Shown: positions 26,901 to 37,647 of the stretch, piece after piece | How the letters are laid out: every line of letters begins with the position of its first letter | How positions within the stretch are numbered: the stretch's first letter is position 1 | Assembly: GCA_024305405.1 (NCBI GenBank) | Contig: JAKNDB010000105.1 | Coordinates: 434,001 to 498,000 of the forward strand | Direction of reading: 5' to 3' | Source of the DNA: Dirofilaria immitis | Taxonomy: Eukaryota > Nematoda > Chromadorea > Rhabditida > Onchocercidae | Length of the DNA stretch: 64,000 nt | Position numbers and translations under genes: made by a program | Notes under the pieces: model-generated | What the model was told of the DNA's origin: nothing | The model's input: the letters and a program-made list of their open reading frames with translations, nothing else | The model's database searches: none

Positions 26901-27792
26901 TACAATTATTTTATGTATTAATAAATATGAATGTTATAGAATTCATCATTTTTAAATCGTTCTCAAAAATTCCTGCAGCCTCATTTAAAATTCCATCAGT
27001 TCCAGACGCATTTTTTAATTGATAAACATAACACTATCGTGATAAAGGCTAAAGGTCAAAGACCAATAACAGAAGATTAGTTAAAGACAAAGAATGCATT
27101 AGCTTTTATAGAAACAGCTGAGATGACACACTGATAACGATAGTAGAGGAGATTACCAGGAACTGATAAGACCTGCATAATAATATGCCTTATAGATTGA
27201 GGAGGATCTCAAAGGGGCAAGTTGCAAATAGTAACAGGCACACAGAAACCGTTGCTACTTCAGGACTCAATATGATCCGATGGATTCACCCTCGATTGCT
27301 GACAGACATCAAGAATTGTGAATAGTGATATGGTTTGTGGAATGAGAAAGTCAGAATATTGTTATTATTAGGCAGTATACGGACTATGCGATACAACAAA
27401 TTCGGTGAGTATCAAGATTTTAGACTATTAGATCAATACACATTTTCTGACATCCTGCGGAAATGTTTAGATCCGTCTATGTCTTCAAGAAAGATTCATC
27501 AGTCTGAGATTTTTCTTTAGTATGAGAAGTTGCGTTAGGAATATTAGTGTTGATTGAAGTGACAATTTCAGTCTGATTTTTATTGCTTTAGAGTCTCTTA
27601 ATTTTTTTCCAAAAAAATGGGAAATAGATGTACGAATTTCAGATTGAAAGAAATAAATGTAGCAAAGAGATATAATAATGTCTGATGCATGCTGAAATTT
27701 TGTCTGCACAGTGTTGCTACTACCAGCTGGCAGTAGTCCGAGGTGGTATTGTCATCTTTTAGTACTTCATTTACATAACAGAAGCAGCATCC
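20902..27792. other. large AT-rich spacer upstream of Pellino
   Basis: Nearly 7 kb without a gene I can defend. Coding-like fragments exist at 24215-24720 on the minus strand and in the GC-richer patch 27000-27720; both are treated separately. Otherwise the sequence is AT-rich with homopolymer runs and no RNA gene or repeat array visible. Confidence 0.5.
24215..24451 (-). other. coding-like helical ORF, unresolved
   Basis: A 78-codon frame whose early part (LETVENLITEIRNFYSNKAQ ... LNQQHMEMKNVIDEKEGR) has heptad-like spacing and balanced composition, as in a coiled coil. The DNA just upstream on the same strand (to about 24640) also shows open, charged stretches in other frames. This could be several small exons, a decayed gene or chance. 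No family recognised. Confidence 0.25.
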
Positions 27793-30700
27793 ATGGCTGA
27801 AGAAGAATCCATTGTTTCGAATGATAAAGATGATGCCTTGAAAAATGGTGATGACGACATGACACTTATGTCGCTAGAAGATAGCGTTGGTTGTGTTTAT
27901 GGTAAATTGGTTTTGCTTGGGTAAGTATTCTCCTTCAACGCAAAAAAATATATCTGTCAGCATTGCCTTATTGCAATCATCTTGATTTGGAGTAGATTAC
28001 GTAGTGCAGTGTTGTAGCTAACGATATGAAGTCCTTTAATGAAACAAATCCATGCTTCCAGTTATGTATCATAAGGAGATGCTCTGTTCCAAGTGACGGA
28101 CTAGATAATCTTGATGACTTTAATTTTGACTTTATTTAGCAGAAATTTCGATATTGATTTCTCAGAATTCTCAAAGTTTCAAAAGGAATTTCTAATTTGA
28201 TAAGCAATAAGAGATAAGTTACTCATAAACATATCTGTATCATACACTGTAGACTTACTTAGCTGCATTTAAAATTAGTAATTTTTGTACAAATTTTTTC
28301 TCTTATAGAAATTCTCACTCCTTATATATATCTGAATATTAGTGGAAATGATAGAGTTAAATTTTCAAATATTTAGACTTATTTTAGCCATCTTTCATTA
28401 CCTTTGAACAGTGAAGTTAATTGATGACAAATTAATTATTTTTCTTTCTATAGATATAACGGCACCCTCGAGAGCAGTAATACCTATGCTCAAGATCGTA
28501 AACATCGCTCAAAAATGATACTACGCAAGCGACTTACGGGTAACGGTATTAAAAGGACCAAAGCAGTTCGGTTAGCATTCCGCCAGCACAGAGTCAGGTA
28601 TGTTTTGTCTCAATATTTCTAAAGCAGATTCTAATTATCGAGGAAAATTATGTTTACTAATGAAAAAAAAATGTTTTGCAAGCCATTTTTATAAATTCTA
28701 GATTTTTCCAATCTGCGGCCTTGTTTATTTATAATCTAAAACTTTTTCAGGTAGTACGCGATGCATCTCGACATGTGGTTTCATATTCATATAATCGTAA
28801 TCATACAGTTCTTGTGGAATATAGTCCTGATCCTTACAAAGATATGTTTCAGGTAATTTTGAATCAAATCATTTTTAATTGTTTTTCATTTCTAGCTAAG
28901 CTAATTTAACGTGAAATTTATCTGTTTCACTTCCTAAAAATTAGACAAAAATTAAAGTCAAATTAAAATTAATTTTTTTTTCAAATTAAAATTGAACAAT
29001 TTAGATCTTACAGTTCGCTGTTGTGATGAATTCATTTTGTAAATGAAGATATATATTGAAAATACAAATGAAGTTTAGCATCTTAGTCCATAACAGTTTT
29101 CATAAATATAGTGACGAGAGAAAATATAAACAGTAAGATTTTAGATTGGTCGCTCCTCTGAAGAACAAATAGATTTTACTGTTGTGGATACTTGGCTTGC
29201 TGCAAACGCGCTTCATCAAGGTTCTTGTTTTATTCATTCATAGACTGGGTTATCAATAGTTATCACAAACAGTAGAAATAAGACTTTTTAAGACATAAAT
29301 CAGTTTTCATCATCGAGCTAGCACAAGGAGCCTTACGAACTTTTGCAAAGTAGTAACTGATAGCTTTTAAGAGAACGGTCTGGACTCTTTTTAAAAAATA
29401 AATAGATGGTGCATCTATTTATACATGGTGTGCATTCAATTACTTTCGATAAGAAATTCGTTTATGAACTTTAAGAATGGAATTTTACGTTGGAATCATT
29501 TTAATTTTTCTAGAAATTTAGAATGAAAGTAATTCTAGGAGTCCACAATGAATCAGAATCCCAGAATGGTTTGCTTGAAGGTGTTAGAGTTGCAAAAGAT
29601 ACACGTTCCAACATCCGGCGACCAATATCTTCAACAATCAGTCGTTATGCCTGTCGAATACAAATTAACCGTGACTATCCTCATAGAGCTTTCTTATACG
29701 CTGCTGGATTTGACAGTTCCAAAAACATTTTTCTGGGAGTACTACTTTTTACTCCATATTTTCAAAATCTAGTTCAGCATTCTTTCTCTAATTTTATTTT
29801 TTCGGATCCGTTACTGTCCATTAAAAGTATCTCCTTTTTGTTAAAGATATTGCCTTCAATAAATATGGTTTTCATACTCACACCCTTATCTTTAAGAGCT
29901 GATTGTAATAGAATCTAGTTTTTACCTATCTTATAATCTTGATAATTTATTTCATAAAATTACAGGAAAAGGCAACCAAATGGATGAAATGCGATGGCGA
30001 AATTGATGGCCTTACAACAAATGGTATTCTTATTTTGCATCCAAATACTATACAAAGACAGGTGCAATAATTTCTTATTATTAATAATTTCGAGAAATCC
30101 AACCAAATAATAACTAATTGCTTTAACGATAAAAATTATACTTCTCAGATATGTCTAATAGAACTTCCATTACTATTTTCTGTTTTGTTTCGCATAAAAA
30201 TCAATTAAATTTGGATTTATTTTTGATTTAGTCCTTTATTTAATTGAGGAGATTATGCAAAAATTCAAATGAACTATGTTTTATTTAAAAGCTCATAAAC
30301 TGAGGGAGAGAGAGCAATCATGGTTTCAGTGCAATATTTTATTCAAGTTCACTATGCTTTAGTAGAATTTTCTTGCAATTCTCGAATATTTTTGGCTGTC
30401 GAAGACAATATATCATTTACTTTCAATAATCTCTTATCTCTCTTTGTGTTGAGTATCCGATAACAAGGTATTCCATATCTTTTTATTAATTATTATTCTC
30501 AATAAGATTCAGAATCTCGATCAAAGTATAGGAAGCCATATGGGAATGTTTGTGTGGCGTGAAGTCTCAGTTGATGGTGACATCTATAATATAAGGAAAC
30601 GCGATCTTCGACCAAACAGGGAGAGTTATTGGTGGGTGAAAGCAATGAATTACAGGTAATATCGAAAATTATATCAAAATTCAGCTAGATAAGTTAAATT

Positions 30701-31863
30701 TATGAGCTGTTAGAAACGAATACGGAAATTATTATGGATCTTCTGGATATTTGATTTGTAGGATGGAACATTGATTGATCTCTGTGGTGCTACACTTTTA
30801 TGGAGAACGGCTGAAGGATTGACGAAAAGCCCGTGCCGAAGTGAGCTCGAGTCAAGGTATATTTGTACATGATATATTTTTATATGTTGAAAATCTCGGT
30901 TTGAACTAAATTTCAACTGACAATTTGCAAGCACGTTAAATTTCCTTTTTGTTTTTGAGGCTTTTCAGACTTAATGAAATCAATGCTGGAAAACCGCAAT
31001 GTCCAGTAAATCTTAATACTCTCATTATTCCAAGAAAAAAATCGGCAAGAGCGTATGGTTCTTCCAGGCAGCCATATGTATGTTTTTTTTTTTTTTGTGA
31101 GAAAGCTTTTCCGCCTTTCACGTTATTAGTTGTTAAGATATAGAGCTTCCAATATTTGCAAATAAAAATTTGAAGACAATTTGTCTTTACATATTATTTT
31201 CAGTTTAGATATTCTATATTTATACGCTTTGTGCTTTAAATGATTTCATAATAAAATTTGTCTTATATTACGAACGATTATCTCTTTTAGGTTTATCTTA
31301 ACTGTGGCCACGTACAAGGAAAGCATGCATGGGGTAAAAATGACAAAAGTAACGCCGAAATTTTGTACAAATGTCCCATATGTTTGGTGGATTCATCTAA
31401 AATAATTCAACTAGTTATGGGAATGGAATCAGCATTCCATCTTGATTCAGATGCATTAGATTATGCTTTCAATCCTTGTGGGCATGTTGCTTCATTATCC
31501 ACTGTAAGGTGAGGAATCCAAATTTTGTGAACAATCAAAACATATCCGAAATTTTCAAAAACTGCATTCGTCATACTTATCAGATATTTTCATGATTTTG
31601 CAAGGTTAGCATTTCACTTAAACAGTTTCATTTTTGAAATATATACAGTTACTTAATTTAGTAGTTAAATGAATAATATATAGTCTTGTCGGATTTTACG
31701 TTTTCCAAAGCTAATTTAGGTTTATTGCAGATACTGGTCCCGCATTCCATTACCGCATGGCACAAGCAGTTTTCATCCAGTATGTCCATTTTGTACATCA
31801 CTATTATCAATGGATAAACCATACGTTAGGCTTATTTTCCAAGATCACTGCTCTGATTCATAA
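27793..31863 (+). CDS. pli-1: Pellino E3 ubiquitin ligase (FHA-like domain + RING-like C-terminus)
   Basis: Eleven exons: 27793-27920, 28454-28597, 28751-28852, 29145-29220, 29539-29738, 29966-30061, 30507-30655, 30762-30856, 30969-31077, 31291-31508, 31731-31863, about 483 aa. Family signatures run in order: YGKLVLLGYNGTL; VEYSPDPYKDMFQIGRSSEE (FHA strands); SSTISRYACRI; YAAGFDSSKNIFLGEKATKW; DGLTTNGILILHP; DGTLIDLCGATLLWRTAEGL; NEINAGKPQCPVNLNTL. The RING-like zinc region follows: YLNCGHVQGKHAW ... CPIC ... NPCGHVAS ... YWSRIPLPHGTSSFHPVCPF, ending in RLIFQ. Family role: ubiquitination of phospho-proteins recognised by the FHA domain, downstream of Toll/IL-1R kinases. Single-base deficits occur in exon 2 (A run 28551-28554) and exon 7 (30614-30616). 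Restoring one base at each gives correct length and phase; without them, exon 2 would not join exon 3. Confidence 0.95.
29947..30555 (+). repeat. 609-bp block duplicated in inverted orientation (arm A)
   Basis: Covers the end of Pellino intron 5, exon 6, intron 6 and the first ~49 bp of exon 7. It is the reverse complement of 35361-35969. By eye the arms differ only in two homopolymer lengths (A run near 30258-30262, T run near 30480-30484), introns included. Confidence 0.9.
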
Positions 31864-33251
31864 TCCAGAATTGAATGCATAAATGTCTTTTTTAGATCTC
31901 GAACATTTCCGTGTATAATTTTTTTATTCCTTCTGTTCACAAATTGTAGCTCAACGAGCTAAGTATAATTATCTAAGATTTCAAGATTTTATTACAAATG
32001 ATGTTTTGTGTTTTTAAACATTTAAATAGCTATGCTGAAAACGGAGAAGCAGTACATTCTTTATACTTGTCTGGTCATTTTATAAGGGATTTCCTCTTTT
32101 ATAATTTCTTTTACGCATTTCTTTTGCAGTAAAATGCTAACTTATATACTAACAATGGGATATATTGCAAAATATAATCTGAAAGTGCCATGTCATATCG
32201 TATCAAGAGAAATTGATTGTTGTACATAATTCCTGTATTTTAGCCTCTTTTTGTCTTCCTTCAGTTAATTTATGAAGATCTTGGAGACTAACATTTGAAA
32301 TATAATGTCTATGTACTGATGATACATGGGGAATACATGATAGTTAACTAAATTGATGATAAGATTGGTGGATAAGATTCTATTCACATTTGAATGGAAG
32401 TAAACCCGACTCTTTCTTATCCAGCGATAAAATATAACTTGTATTTTTGAGCATTTCTTTTTCTGTACAAATTATTTGGCAGTTGTTTGTGACAGTAAAT
32501 TTGGTAAATTTTTGTTTGTAGATAATAACTCGAAACACATGATGAAATATCGATTAAACTATTTTTTTAATGTTAGTCGTTTGTTACGAGTTAAATGAAA
32601 TCTTGTGTTTCGGATACTGTTATTCAACTCTGAATTTAAAACATCTCATCAAAATTTGCATAGGACTTTTTTTTGAATAGATTTGCTACGTTATATATCG
32701 GGAATTTATGAAATTTGATCACAGTTTGAAAATCCTTACAAGAGCAGTGTAAAGAGTCCAATAGCAGTAGATGTTTTTTTGAAAATTATAGTAGAAAGAA
32801 CCATTAGATGAGAGCTGAAGATAAGGAAAAGTAAGATCGAGAGAAAAGCATATTCGTTATGCGTGATATGAGATTCATGGGTTGCCAGCTATAATTTGAT
32901 TTTTGAATTACCATGTTCTTCTTCATGTCTGGAGCGTATTCCTATTGTGGTTAACTACGCTAAGCTTAGTATTCTGTCATTACTGACGCTACTTGTAATG
33001 TTAATATTTCTCACCTCGCTGAAGAGAATTTCGATATCCTGAAATTCATTAATCCTTTCATCTTTTAATCAAAAACGATCAGATTTTAAAGTCGGTGCAA
33101 GAGATTTCATCGTATCCTAATCATATTGTCAAATTGTTTCCTCTTTGATTTGGTGACTTGCTGATTGTGTTGATAACATAACTTCCTTTTGATTACAGTT
33201 CTGAAATTTCTGTTTTACTATTGAATGTTTCTTAGATGAAGCTAGTGAATA
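31864..33251 (+). other. 3' UTR/intergenic, Pellino to LAMTOR3
   Basis: 1.39 kb without a conserved frame; presumably Pellino's 3' UTR and the promoter or trans-splice region of LAMTOR3. It is long for a typical nematode operon gap, although both genes are on the plus strand. No canonical AATAAA is convincing. Confidence 0.5.
33229..33235 (+). promoter_or_regulatory. candidate trans-splice acceptor for LAMTOR3
   Basis: A gtttcttag stretch ends at 33235, 16 nt before the LAMTOR3 ATG. Immediately after it is a second, out-of-frame ATG (33236), so position of the acceptor matters for start choice. Confidence 0.4.
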
Positions 33252-33322
33252 ATGGAAATAACAAAATCGTTGCAAAAGTTATTGTTGAGAACGAAAGGTG
33301 TGCAGCATATATTCGTCACTGA
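33236..33322 (+). promoter_or_regulatory. overlapping upstream ORF at LAMTOR3 start
   Basis: An ATG at 33236 opens a 28-codon frame (MKLVNNGNNKIVAKVIVENE...) that overlaps the LAMTOR3 start in another frame and stops in LAMTOR3 exon 1. If the mRNA begins at the acceptor ending at 33235, this ATG would be the first one met by ribosomes. Confidence 0.4.
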
Positions 33323-34241
33323 CAAGGAAGGCGTACCGATTATCGGTGTGAATGAGTCCGGAGGTATGATTTTATCTCTTTCTTTCGTGTAATCCAATAA
33401 TTTAAAGATTATTATAGTATTAAAATTAAGTTAAATATGTTGCAATTTTCTTGCAGTTTTCCTTACTTTTGATATTCTTGAGTATCTCTAAAAATAATAT
33501 CATTTGTTACGTATATTAAGTATTTTTCGAATTATCCAGTGAATATCTTTTTCTCAGTTACTCTTACATAATGCTGCGCATTACGCAAAAGCATCATGTT
33601 CCGTATTCCCGGAATTGATTTAAACTTACAGTCTTCTTATTTCAATTACATTTGAAAAACTTTTAAGGTTTTTTTAATTTGTTTATAGAAGAAAATTTGA
33701 GAAATCGAATACAACTTATCAATAGTAACCAGATTACGATGGAACAGATACCCAAATTAAATCTTGGCGAGCAAAAGTCGGCAATTTTTTGGTATACATT
33801 TTATTCTTATGTAGTTGTTTGGATTAGGTAGAATATTCAATTTTCGAATAATGAAAGATAATTTGAGTCGTTCGCAATTTATTGAAAAATATTAACTTAA
33901 CAAATCAAAAATAAAATGCATTCTAGTAAACTCATCAAACTTTCTTTTAGAGTGGTATTTCTTCTTTTAAAAATAAATTTAGTTCATTCATTTTTTAATG
34001 ATTCTTTTGTTAAAATTTTTGATTCATTTTCATTTACCAATAATCTTTTTGACTTATTGAAATTTATTGTTTCTTTTGTATTTACAGTTATGAATCGACA
34101 ACTTTGGTGATACTTCAAATCAGTTCGCTCTTTATAATCATTATTGCAAGTTCTGAAGCTTGCATTGGTACATTACGAAATCTTAGGCATTCGCTGGAAC
34201 CGATTATTACCGAAATCATAAGTGCAGCTGGCTTATGTTGA
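33252..34241 (+). CDS. lmtr-3: Ragulator subunit LAMTOR3 (MP1), roadblock-fold scaffold
   Basis: Three exons, 33252-33363, 33689-33791 and 34088-34241, phases 1 and 2, 122 aa. That matches the family's usual ~124. The start MEITKSLQKLLLRTKGVQHI is followed by FVTDKEGVPIIGVNE (the conserved ...V.D.EGVPVIKV... strand), the loop PKLNLGEQKSAIFC and ESTTLVILQISSLF. The C-terminus is IASSEACIGTLRNLRHSLEP, ending AAGLC. Family role: heterodimer with LAMTOR2 within the Ragulator complex, anchoring Rag GTPases, mTORC1 and MEK/ERK signalling at late endosomes and lysosomes. The frame is intact, with no homopolymer deficit. It sits between Pellino and its inverted pseudogene copy. Confidence 0.93.
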
Positions 34242-35280
34242 TCTGAAATATTTACTTTTTTGATGAGACATGTTCATAGTAAGATTTTCTTCCCCTCCAT
34301 TTTGAATTCTGAGTCAGTTGCAATGCATAACATGCTAAATTTGAAATCTATAGATGTTGCGCCTGTAGCTATTCGTTTTTTTTTGGCGATTACAATTTAA
34401 CAGATAGTATTGACGTGTATAAGTGTTGCTTCAGTTTTGTAACTTCTTTCGCTTAGCAAATTCACAAGGTTAGATTTTTAAAATTAATGCGATTTGTTAA
34501 GTATTACTTGTAATTTAAGTAAGAAAAATATTTTCAGTTAGTATGCAAATTCTCACAAATATAATATTTTCTAACAATGTTATAAGGAGTTTATGAGCAT
34601 GTGCTCTGGTTTGCTTAAAGAAATCAATTTTTATGAATTATGCAGAGATTTCAAACAGTAAACCGGAGTCTTATTTTTACTTCATAGTTTAAAATTATAC
34701 AAATTTCAAAAAGTTTTACTTTAAATTGATCAAATGATTTCATGAATGCAAGGATATAATCAAAAATCAAATGCAATGAGAGGTGAACTCCATGTATTTT
34801 TATCTTTCACACTGATCTTTGATCTTCCCTGACAACATCGTGAACAATAAGAAAGTTTTCGGCGCTGTAATTTTTTTCTTTGTTTAAATAGCAAATAATA
34901 CATTTATTTATGCAACACATAATTGAAGAAAAATAAATAATGAGTGTAAGATAGTATGTTAGTTTGTTGAAAATTCTGTCAATATCTGTTATAGTTCAAA
35001 AGTTCTGAAATAGAATTCCAAATTTTCCAGAATGTTTGAGAAATATATTTCGTAATATGAATGTAGACGAAATGCAAGCAGCTGACTGAGTATTCGGCAG
35101 TCATCGTGTTTTGTGAGAAGCATTTAAGAAGTTAAAAGTAAATTTTTAATCAGGTACACTTTGTTAATCTTCATACGTGACGAATTATTTTCCCTTTGTT
35201 CAGAAGGAATAGATCGCCTACCATTTTATTCCAATCCGTCATAGTATTCATTGTTATTAAATCGGAGTTTATATCAAAAA
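34242..35280. other. LAMTOR3 3' region, no gene seen
   Basis: AT-rich sequence without a convincing open frame, RNA gene or repeat. It presumably holds the LAMTOR3 3' UTR. Confidence 0.5.
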
Positions 35281-35284
35281 GTTA

Positions 35285-36005
35285 GGATTCGCTGGTTCTA
35301 CCTATCAAAATTTTTCCGATTTCTTCGAAGGCTCCAAGTCTTACTATCAACAGAGACACTACACAAACATTCCCATATGGCTTCCTATACTTTGATCGAG
35401 ATTCTGAATCTTATTGAGAATAATAATTAATAAAAGATATGGAATACCTTGTTATCGGATACTCAACACAAAGAGAGATAAGAGATTATTGAAAGTAAAT
35501 GATATATTGTCTTCGACAGCCAAAAATATTCGAGAATTGCAAGAAAATTCTACTAAAGCATAGTGAACTTGAATAAAATATTGCACTGAAACCATGATTG
35601 CTCTCTCTCCCTCAGTTTATGAGCTTTTAAATAAAACATAGTTCATTTGAATTTTTTGCATAATCTCCTCAATTAAATAAAGGACTAAATCAAAAATAAA
35701 TCCAAATTTAATTGATTTTTATGCGAAACAAAACAGAAAATAGTAATGGAAGTTCTATTAGACATATCTGAGAAGTATAATTTTTATCGTTAAAGCAATT
35801 AGTTATTATTTGGTTGGATTTCTCGAAATTATTAATAATAAGAAATTATTGCACCTGTCTTTGTATAGTATTTGGATGCAAAATAAGAATACCATTTGTT
35901 GTAAGGCCATCAATTTCGCCATCGCATTTCATCCATTTGGTTGCCTTTTCCTGTAATTTTATGAAATAACTAGATTCTTTACAACGAGTTCTTAGAGATA
36001 ACGTG
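35285..36005 (-). pseudogene. inverted Pellino pseudogene fragment
   Basis: Read on the minus strand, 35969-35361 is a near-identical copy of Pellino exon 6, intron 6 and the start of exon 7 (EKATKWMKCDGEIDGLTTNG; then SIGSHMGMFV). Outside the identical block the homology continues but is diverged. Downstream, SVDSKTWSLRRNRKNFDR parallels the functional SVDGDIYNIRKRDLRP but is out of frame and runs into a stop. Upstream, the intron 5 equivalent shares cacac...ttatct.taaga...gaatctag with a ~30-bp deletion. No FHA-core or RING exons follow. It is therefore a truncated, disabled copy; any transcript would be antisense to the direction of its parent. Confidence 0.85.
35361..35969 (-). repeat. 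609-bp inverted duplication (arm B)
   Basis: Reverse complement of 29947-30555, with a 4.8 kb spacer that includes LAMTOR3. The boundaries of identity are abrupt on both sides. Confidence 0.9.
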
Positions 36006-37643
36006 TGGGTTTTCAATACATGATAATTATGATGCATTTTCATTCATAATATTCATGAATTTTAATTCAATATCTGATTATCAATTTCATTGGCAGTAAA
36101 ATTTAAGAGAGTGAAATTGTATAATGAGGCAATGTGGTATATAAACTGCAACAGCATTTTATATGAAATAGAGTATGAAATACTATACTCTGTTTTTAAC
36201 ATCTGATCTTTTACATTGAAGTATTCATCAAACTGTTTTTGGAAGAAATAAAAGCTTCCCAATTATTGTTGTTAGCATCATTATTTTCTAAATATTCTTC
36301 ATTAGAATCATTCGCTAGAAACAATGAAACTTTTTTTTTATGATTTCAGTCTTAAAAAGATCGATTGTTACAGAAAATTAATAGATGTAAACAGAAATGG
36401 ATGGCTGAGATTTATACTGAAAAAAATATTGCTTTCCTTTTTTTCTCTTTCCTTATATTATTTTTTCCTTATTCAAATTATATACTTCAATTTTAAATTT
36501 TTTTTTATTAAATTGTATAGTAAAATATGCAACTGATGAAGTAAACAGATATCTTTCCCACTCTTTCTGCGAATTGTTATTTTTTTAGATTGGATTCTAA
36601 TTAAAAGTTAAAGTTTTGAACTTGAAGCAAAAACTTGATAAACGAACATCGAAATCTGAATTTGAATTTCTTGGTAATTACACAAAACCTTTTGATATAC
36701 GATCCATAATCTCGACTATCAAATTCAATTATTCCGCCATTTCGATTATTGTACCTGTTTTTCGGGATAAAGAGATGGATTTGTCTATCAATAAATGAAT
36801 TTCAATTTTGTCAGATCAAAGAAATATGAAATTTTCGATGAAACTTTTCCATACTGATAAGATATTAGTTCTTTATCAGATTGGAGTTAGTAGTTAACTC
36901 AATTTCTCACTTCAACGAGGATATGAAGTATCAAGGCAGTGAGTGATGTGTTAATAGTTGATAAGCATACCTTTCCCAAGTTTATATTATTTGTTTGCCC
37001 AGAATTTTTCCAAGTTTATATTATTTTTAAATTCTCATACAATAATATCATTTCCAGATATGCTCAAATTTCCCACATAAAACTTTCAAATTTTCATCCC
37101 AATTAATATACCGACCACTCTCAATAAGTCGGAAATGGAAATAAAAATTAGTGTGGAAAAAAATATGAATTTTAAGAAAGCATTTTATGCATATATTGTC
37201 ACGAATCCCTCACCATCTCTTTATCCCGAAAACAGGTATAATAATAGAAATGGCGGAATAATCAAGCATTGATAACATGCAACAGTTGAGCTGTCTTGTT
37301 TAATTTGTTCGGTGGCTAAGCTATGAATTGTCCTGATCATCTAACTAATTTTTTTTGAAATACTGATGTTATTTAGAGTCACCAACGCCTCACATCGTCA
37401 CAAAGCGTTACAACACCACCGCTAGTTAATAATGGCTCAAATATTCTTATGCCCAGTTGCCTATCGGTACTTCTCTACTGACATAGGAAGTGGAATATCC
37501 CGGTGGGATAAGAATGTTGCATTTGTCATGGCTCGCATAAGCTTGTGATCAAGAAGTTCGATGGGTCGATGATAAGGATAGTAGGGGCATATTTTAAATT
37601 ATTGGTTGGTTTAACGATAACACGGCCGATTAACTTTGTTACA
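36006..37643. other. spacer upstream of the helicase gene
   Basis: Mostly AT-rich. It contains a short inverted repeat (36728-36778 / 37213-37262) and a GC-richer patch at 37380-37620. The latter opens as MAQIFLCPVAYRYFSTDIG from an ATG at about 37433 and stops after ~38 codons. I see no way to join that frame convincingly to the next exon. Confidence 0.45.
36728..37262. repeat. 50-nt inverted repeat pair with 434-bp spacer
   Basis: 36728-36778 and 37213-37262 are reverse complements at about 47 of 50 positions (attattccgccatttc... / ...gaaatggcggaataat). The size and arrangement resemble a small non-autonomous element with terminal inverted repeats, but I see no clear target-site duplication. 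Confidence 0.75.
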
Positions 37644-37644
37644 G
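37637..37644 (+). promoter_or_regulatory. candidate trans-splice acceptor for the helicase gene
   Basis: A tttgttacag acceptor lies 3 nt before the ATG at 37648. No upstream exon joins in phase convincingly, which suits spliced-leader addition. Confidence 0.4.
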
Positions 37645-37647
37645 GAG

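Noticed and set aside
31078..31143. Coding extension through the poly-T tract after Pellino exon 9
   Set aside because: The frame continues only because T runs encode Phe; a gtatgt donor at 31078 and the conserved VYLNCGH start of exon 10 show this is intron.
35846..36043. Independent 65-aa protein on the minus strand
   Set aside because: Its body is the inverted copy of Pellino exon 6; the upstream residues are intron-derived. It is part of a pseudogene fragment.
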